A stretch of DNA of 64,000 nt, taken from NCBI RefSeq assembly GCF_003693265.1, contig NZ_RDRE01000001.1, positions 124,001 to 188,000 of the forward strand, read 5' to 3'. The translations under genes were made by a program, and so were the position numbers. Numbering within the stretch: position 1 is the stretch's first letter; every line of letters starts with the position of its first letter. The stretch is from Corynebacterium gottingense. GTDB taxonomy: Bacteria; Actinomycetota; Actinomycetes; Mycobacteriales; Mycobacteriaceae. Positions 60,489 to 64,000 of this stretch are shown here, piece after piece. A model generated the notes under the pieces. That model did no database searches, was not told where the DNA came from, and worked only from the letters and a program-made list of their open reading frames with translations.

Positions 60489-61094
60489 ATGGCTCGTTAT
60501 ACCGGCCCTGCTACCCGTAAGTCCCGTCGCCTCCGCGTCGACCTCGTCGGCGGTGACATGTCCTTCGAGCGTCGCCCGTACCCCCCGGGGCAGGCTGGCC
60601 GCGCTCGCATCAAGGAATCTGAGTACCTGCTCCAGCTGCAGGAGAAGCAGAAGGCTCGCTTCACCTACGGCGTGATGGAGAAGCAGTTCCGTCGCTACTA
60701 CGAGGAGGCCAACCGCCTCCCGGGTAAGACCGGCGATAACCTGCTGATCCTCCTGGAGTCCCGTCTGGACAACGTCGTCTACCGCGCAGGTCTGGCTCGC
60801 ACCCGCCGCCAGGCCCGTCAGCTGGTTTCCCACGGTCACTTCACCGTGAACGGCAAGCGCGTCGACGTCCCGTCCTACAAGGTCACCCAGTACGACATCA
60901 TCGATGTCCGCGACAAGTCCCGCAACATGCTCTGGTTCGAGGACGCGCAGGATAACCTGCTCGACTCCGTCGTTCCGGCTTGGCTGCAGGTCGTTCCGGA
61001 CACCCTGCGCATCCTCGTGCACCAGCTGCCCGAGCGCGCTCAGATTGAGGTGCCCCTGCAGGAGCAGCTCATCGTCGAGCTTTACTCGAAGTAA
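60489..61094 (+). CDS. rpsD: 30S ribosomal protein S4
   Basis: 201 residues, the non-zinc form (no N-terminal cysteine set). Assembly initiator; in E. coli it represses the alpha operon. GAAAGGAAAAGAGG lies before the ATG. Confidence 0.98.
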   Translation: MARYTGPATRKSRRLRVDLVGGDMSFERRPYPPGQAGRARIKESEYLLQLQEKQKARFTYGVMEKQFRRYYEEANRLPGKTGDNLLILLESRLDNVVYRAGLARTRRQARQLVSHGHFTVNGKRVDVPSYKVTQYDIIDVRDKSRNMLWFEDAQDNLLDSVVPAWLQVVPDTLRILVHQLPERAQIEVPLQEQLIVELYSK

Positions 61095-61121
61095 CCCAGG
61101 TTGCTTCGCCCCGCGCTCATT

Positions 61122-61134
61122 GCTTATCGACGCT
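61122..61134 (-). repeat. Interspersed motif copy R16
   Basis: AGCGTCGATAAGC on the minus strand, one mismatch, in the rpsD-rpoA spacer. Confidence 0.85.
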
Positions 61135-61208
61135 TCCGTGCGCGGAATCTTCCAAACACATCCGTTCCTACCGGCTTCAAATAGCGGGAGCCGATAAAGG
61201 AGAAGTTC

Positions 61209-62222
61209 ATGCTCATCTCTCACCGTCCGCAGTTGACCGAGGAGTACATCGACACCAACCGCTCGAAGTTCGTCATCGAGCCGCTCGAGCCTGGTTTCGG
61301 CTACACCCTCGGTAACTCCCTGCGCCGCACGCTGCTGTCGTCCATTCCGGGCGCGGCCGTGACCTCCATCAAGATCGATGGTGTGCTCCACGAGTTCACC
61401 ACCATCGCTGGTGTGAAGGAGAACGTTTCCGAGATCATCCTCAACATCAAGGACCTGGTGCTGTCCTCCGACTCCGACGAGCCGGTTGTTATGTACCTGT
61501 CCGTCGAGGGCCCGGGCAACGTCACCGCGGGCGACATCGAGCCGCCGGCTGGCGTGGAGATCCACAACCCGGATCTGCACATCGCATCGCTGAGCGAGCA
61601 GGCTCGTCTGGAGATGGAGCTTGTTGTCGAGCGCGGCCGCGGCTACGTCCCGGCCATGCCCAACGCGGGCGGGGAGCCCGGCCGTATCCCGGTCGACCAG
61701 ATCTACTCCCCGGTCACCCGCGTCGCCTACAAGGTTGAGGCGACCCGTGTTGAGCAGCGCACCGACTTTGACAAGCTGATCATCGACGTGGAGACCAAGA
61801 ACTCCATGGCAGCGCGCGACGCCCTGGCTTCCGCAGGCTCCACCCTGGTGGAACTGTTCGGCCTGGCCCGCGAGCTGAACACGGCGTCCGAGGGCATTGA
61901 GATCGGCCCCTCCCCGCAGGAGACCGAGTTCATTGCCGCGTACAACACGCCGATCGAGGACCTGAACTTCACCGTGCGTTCCTACAACTGCCTGAAGCGC
62001 CAGGAGATCCACACCGTCGGTCAGCTCGCAGAGTGCACCGAGTCCGAGCTGCTGGACATCCGGAACTTCGGCCAGAAGTCCATCAACGAGGTCAAGATCA
62101 AGCTCGCTTCGCAGGGCCTGACCTTGAAGGATGCTCCGGAAGATTTCGACCCGACGCAGATCGAGGGCTACGATGCCGAGACCGGCGACTTCGTCGATCC
62201 CAGCGGGGATGAGACCGAGTAA
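61209..62222 (+). CDS. rpoA: DNA-directed RNA polymerase subunit alpha
   Basis: 337 residues. N-terminal assembly domain ([20 protein letters not shown]) and C-terminal domain with the 265-type DNA-binding determinants ([29 protein letters not shown]). Completes the core-enzyme genes with rpoB and rpoC. Confidence 0.99.
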   Translation: MLISHRPQLTEEYIDTNRSKFVIEPLEPGFGYTLGNSLRRTLLSSIPGAAVTSIKIDGVLHEFTTIAGVKENVSEIILNIKDLVLSSDSDEPVVMYLSVEGPGNVTAGDIEPPAGVEIHNPDLHIASLSEQARLEMELVVERGRGYVPAMPNAGGEPGRIPVDQIYSPVTRVAYKVEATRVEQRTDFDKLIIDVETKNSMAARDALASAGSTLVELFGLARELNTASEGIEIGPSPQETEFIAAYNTPIEDLNFTVRSYNCLKRQEIHTVGQLAECTESELLDIRNFGQKSINEVKIKLASQGLTLKDAPEDFDPTQIEGYDAETGDFVDPSGDETE

Positions 62223-62288
62223 CACTCGCGTAAAGCCGAGTAACACGTAAGAGCACGCGCTCAACTAACGCACACGAGGAGTACGAAA

Positions 62289-62765
62289 ATGCCTACCCCT
62301 AAGAAGGGTGCCCGTCTCGGAGGGTCCGCCAGCCACCAGAAGCACATTCTGTCCAACCTGGCTATCTCCCTCTTCCAGCACGGCGCAATCAAGACCACCG
62401 ACGCGAAGGCACGCATGCTGCGTCCCTACGCCGAGAAGCTGATCACCAAGGCAAAGAAGGGCACCGTGGCAGACCGCCGCGCAGTCGCCGCTGAACTGCC
62501 GAACAAGGAGATCGTTGCTTACCTGTTCAACCAGCTCGCGCCCCTGTTTGAGGGCCGCGAGGGCGGCTACACCCGCTCCATCAAGCTGGAGAACCGCGCG
62601 GGCGACAACGCCCCGATGACACAGATCTCGCTCGTCCTCGAGCAGACCGCGTCCACGGAGGCTGAGCGCACCGCACGCGCTGCCGCTTCCAAGCAGGCAG
62701 ACGCCGAGGCAGCCGAGTCCGCTGAGGCTCCGGCAGCCGAAGAGGCTGAGTCCGAGGAGAAGTAG
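62289..62765 (+). CDS. rplQ: 50S ribosomal protein L17
   Basis: 158 residues. Core to about residue 120, then an acidic Ala/Glu-rich extension typical of actinobacteria. Ends the alpha operon, followed by a strong terminator. Confidence 0.98.
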   Translation: MPTPKKGARLGGSASHQKHILSNLAISLFQHGAIKTTDAKARMLRPYAEKLITKAKKGTVADRRAVAAELPNKEIVAYLFNQLAPLFEGREGGYTRSIKLENRAGDNAPMTQISLVLEQTASTEAERTARAAASKQADAEAAESAEAPAAEEAESEEK

Positions 62766-62804
62766 GACTAGCCACGGCTAGCTCCCGCGCCTCCGGGCCC
62801 GCGG

Positions 62805-62839
62805 CGGCCCCTCCCGATTCGTTCGGGAGGGGCCGTTTT
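62805..62839 (+). terminator. Alpha operon terminator
   Basis: CGGCCCCTCCCGA (62805-62817) pairs with TCGGGAGGGGCCG (62823-62835), with TTTT. Confidence 0.9.
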
Positions 62840-63033
62840 GCGCGTTCCGGGCCCGTTTCGCGCGGTGTGTTCGCGGTGTGTTTCGGTAGATACCGATAGT
62901 AAGAACCCGATAAGGCCGTTTTGGGGCGTCTCTTCGGGGTCTTAGTATCGGTATCTGCGGTGGCGGGGCTGGTGATGGGCCGGCGGCGGGGCCGGCGGCG
63001 GGCACGCCGCGCGGCCGCGCCCGCGCTGTTTGC

Positions 63034-63039
63034 TAGCCT
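63034..63039 (+). promoter_or_regulatory. -10 box for a leaderless truA transcript
   Basis: TAGCCT, 7 nt, ATG at 63047. It argues against the ATG at 63041. Confidence 0.5.
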
Positions 63040-63046
63040 TATGCGA

Positions 63047-63898
63047 ATGAACGACGCAGCGCAGCACGACCCGGACCTGATGCGGGTGCGGCTGGACATC
63101 GCGTACGACGGCACACAGTTTCACGGTTGGGCTCGGCAAACGTCGGGCGTGCGCACCGTGCAGGCCACCATTGAGGACGCGTTGTCGCTGGTTCTGCGCA
63201 CGCCGATCACGCTCACCGTCGCTGGCCGCACCGACGCCGGCGTCCACGCCACCGGCCAGGTCGCGCACGCCGACATCCCGCGTGCCTCGCTCGAGCAGCG
63301 CTCGCTCGGCGGCGACCCGACGCGCCTGGTGCGCCGCCTGGCCAAGCTCCTTCCGGAGGACGTGCGCGTCTTCGGGGTCCGCGAGGTCAACTCGCTTTTC
63401 GACGCCCGCTTCGCCGCCCTTTCTCGCTCCTACACCTACAAGGTGACCACCAACCCGGCGGGTGCGGTGCCGACCCGGCGCACCGACATCGCCGTGTGGC
63501 CGAAGCCAGTGGACCTCGCGCGCGTGCAGGAGGCGGCGTCGCAGCTGGTGGGGCTGCACGACTACGCGGCATTTTGCAAGCCGAAGGAGCACGCGACGAC
63601 GATTCGGCAGGTGCAGGAGTTTGGGTGGGCGGAGACGTCGGCAAGCGTGCTCGAGGCGCGCATCACCGCGGACGCCTTTTGCTGGAACATGGTGCGCGCG
63701 CTGGTGGCAGCGTGCCTGACGGTGGGGGAGGGGCGTCGTGAAGCGGAGTGGGTCACGGGGCTGCTCGGGGAGCGCGCGCGGAACCCGGAGGTTCCGCTGG
63801 CGCCGGCGCGCGGGCTGACGCTGACGCGGGTGGACTATCCGCACGAGAGCGCGTTTGCGGAAAGAATCGCGACGACGCGCGACCGGCGCACACTGTAG
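63047..63898 (+). CDS. truA: tRNA pseudouridine(38-40) synthase
   Basis: 283 residues. The catalytic aspartate lies in AGRTDAGVHATGQ, and YDGTQFHGWARQ and FCWNMVRALV motifs are typical. Modifies the anticodon arm of many tRNAs. Upstream in-frame sequence to 62921 is basic, low-complexity and rejected. Follows the alpha operon as in other corynebacteria. Confidence 0.96.
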   Translation: MNDAAQHDPDLMRVRLDIAYDGTQFHGWARQTSGVRTVQATIEDALSLVLRTPITLTVAGRTDAGVHATGQVAHADIPRASLEQRSLGGDPTRLVRRLAKLLPEDVRVFGVREVNSLFDARFAALSRSYTYKVTTNPAGAVPTRRTDIAVWPKPVDLARVQEAASQLVGLHDYAAFCKPKEHATTIRQVQEFGWAETSASVLEARITADAFCWNMVRALVAACLTVGEGRREAEWVTGLLGERARNPEVPLAPARGLTLTRVDYPHESAFAERIATTRDRRTL

Positions 63899-63948
63899 CG
63901 AACCCAAAGGCCTAGAATGCTAGCGAAGTATCAGAGCGAGGAGGAACG

Positions 63949-64000
63949 ATGACACCAGTTGCGGCCGCGTGGTTTGCCGTCCCGTTCTTCCTGCTGCCCG
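63949..64000 (+). CDS. Start of a further gene, cut by the right edge
   Basis: GAGGAGGAACG precedes an ATG that opens MTPVAAAWFAVPFFLLP and runs off the window. The hydrophobic start suggests a membrane or exported protein. A TAGAAT -10 lies at 63913-63918. Too short to identify. Confidence 0.5.
   Translation, partial: MTPVAAAWFAVPFFLLP

Overview
The window is a 64 kb piece of a high-G+C actinobacterial chromosome. It is almost certainly a Corynebacterium. The order rpoB-rpoC, rpsL-rpsG-fusA, tuf, S10 operon, split spc operon, secY-adk-map, infA-rpsM-rpsK-rpsD-rpoA-rplQ-truA is the corynebacterial one. RpoB, RpoC and SecY read like corynebacterial proteins, and the genus-typical DUF3068, DUF6457, DUF6286 and Asp23-type proteins are present. 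The species cannot be fixed from the sequence alone.

Layout. 1-3.6 kb: the 5' part of a large secreted repeat adhesin on the minus strand, cut by the left edge. 4-13 kb: a DUF3068 membrane protein, then rpoB and rpoC. 13-16.2 kb: three small secreted or anchored proteins of unknown role, convergent with a polytopic membrane protein. 16.5-21.3 kb: rpsL, rpsG, fusA, tuf. 21.4-25.5 kb: an unknown protein and a six-gene envelope-stress (Asp23/AmaP-like) operon. 26-31.3 kb: the complete S10 operon. 31.4-41.2 kb: an accessory block with a SulP transporter, assimilatory nitrite reductase nirBD, glmS, a broken PfkB sugar kinase, a GH32 invertase, a TSUP transporter and an FNT-family nitrite/formate channel. 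41.5-42.9 kb: rplN-rplX-rplE. 43-49.2 kb: a second accessory block with two dynamin-like GTPases, an AhpD-like protein, fdhD, a DUF6457 protein and a DUF2786 protein. 49.4-52.2 kb: rpsH-rplF-rplR-rpsE-rpmD-rplO. 52.4-55 kb: a MetNIQ methionine importer with a recognisable McbR-type operator. 55.4-64 kb: secY-adk-map, an L,D-transpeptidase, the alpha operon, truA and the start of one further gene.

How it works together. Most of the window is transcription and translation machinery in strongly expressed operons with good intrinsic terminators. The accessory blocks sit between these operons and carry nitrite and sulfur-anion transport, cell-wall precursor supply (GlmS, L,D-transpeptidase), envelope stress and methionine uptake.

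The most unusual signal is a short interspersed motif, consensus GGCGTCGATAAGC. Sixteen copies with no more than two mismatches were found by eye, in both orientations and mostly between genes. Two copies sit directly upstream of the -35 boxes of the rpsL and rpsH promoters, and one forms a large inverted repeat behind the rpsQ terminator. No established function for it is known to me. A second recurring theme is a -10 hexamer 6-8 nt before the start codon, implying leaderless mRNAs, at ten genes. No tRNA, rRNA, CRISPR array, IS element or prophage gene was seen.
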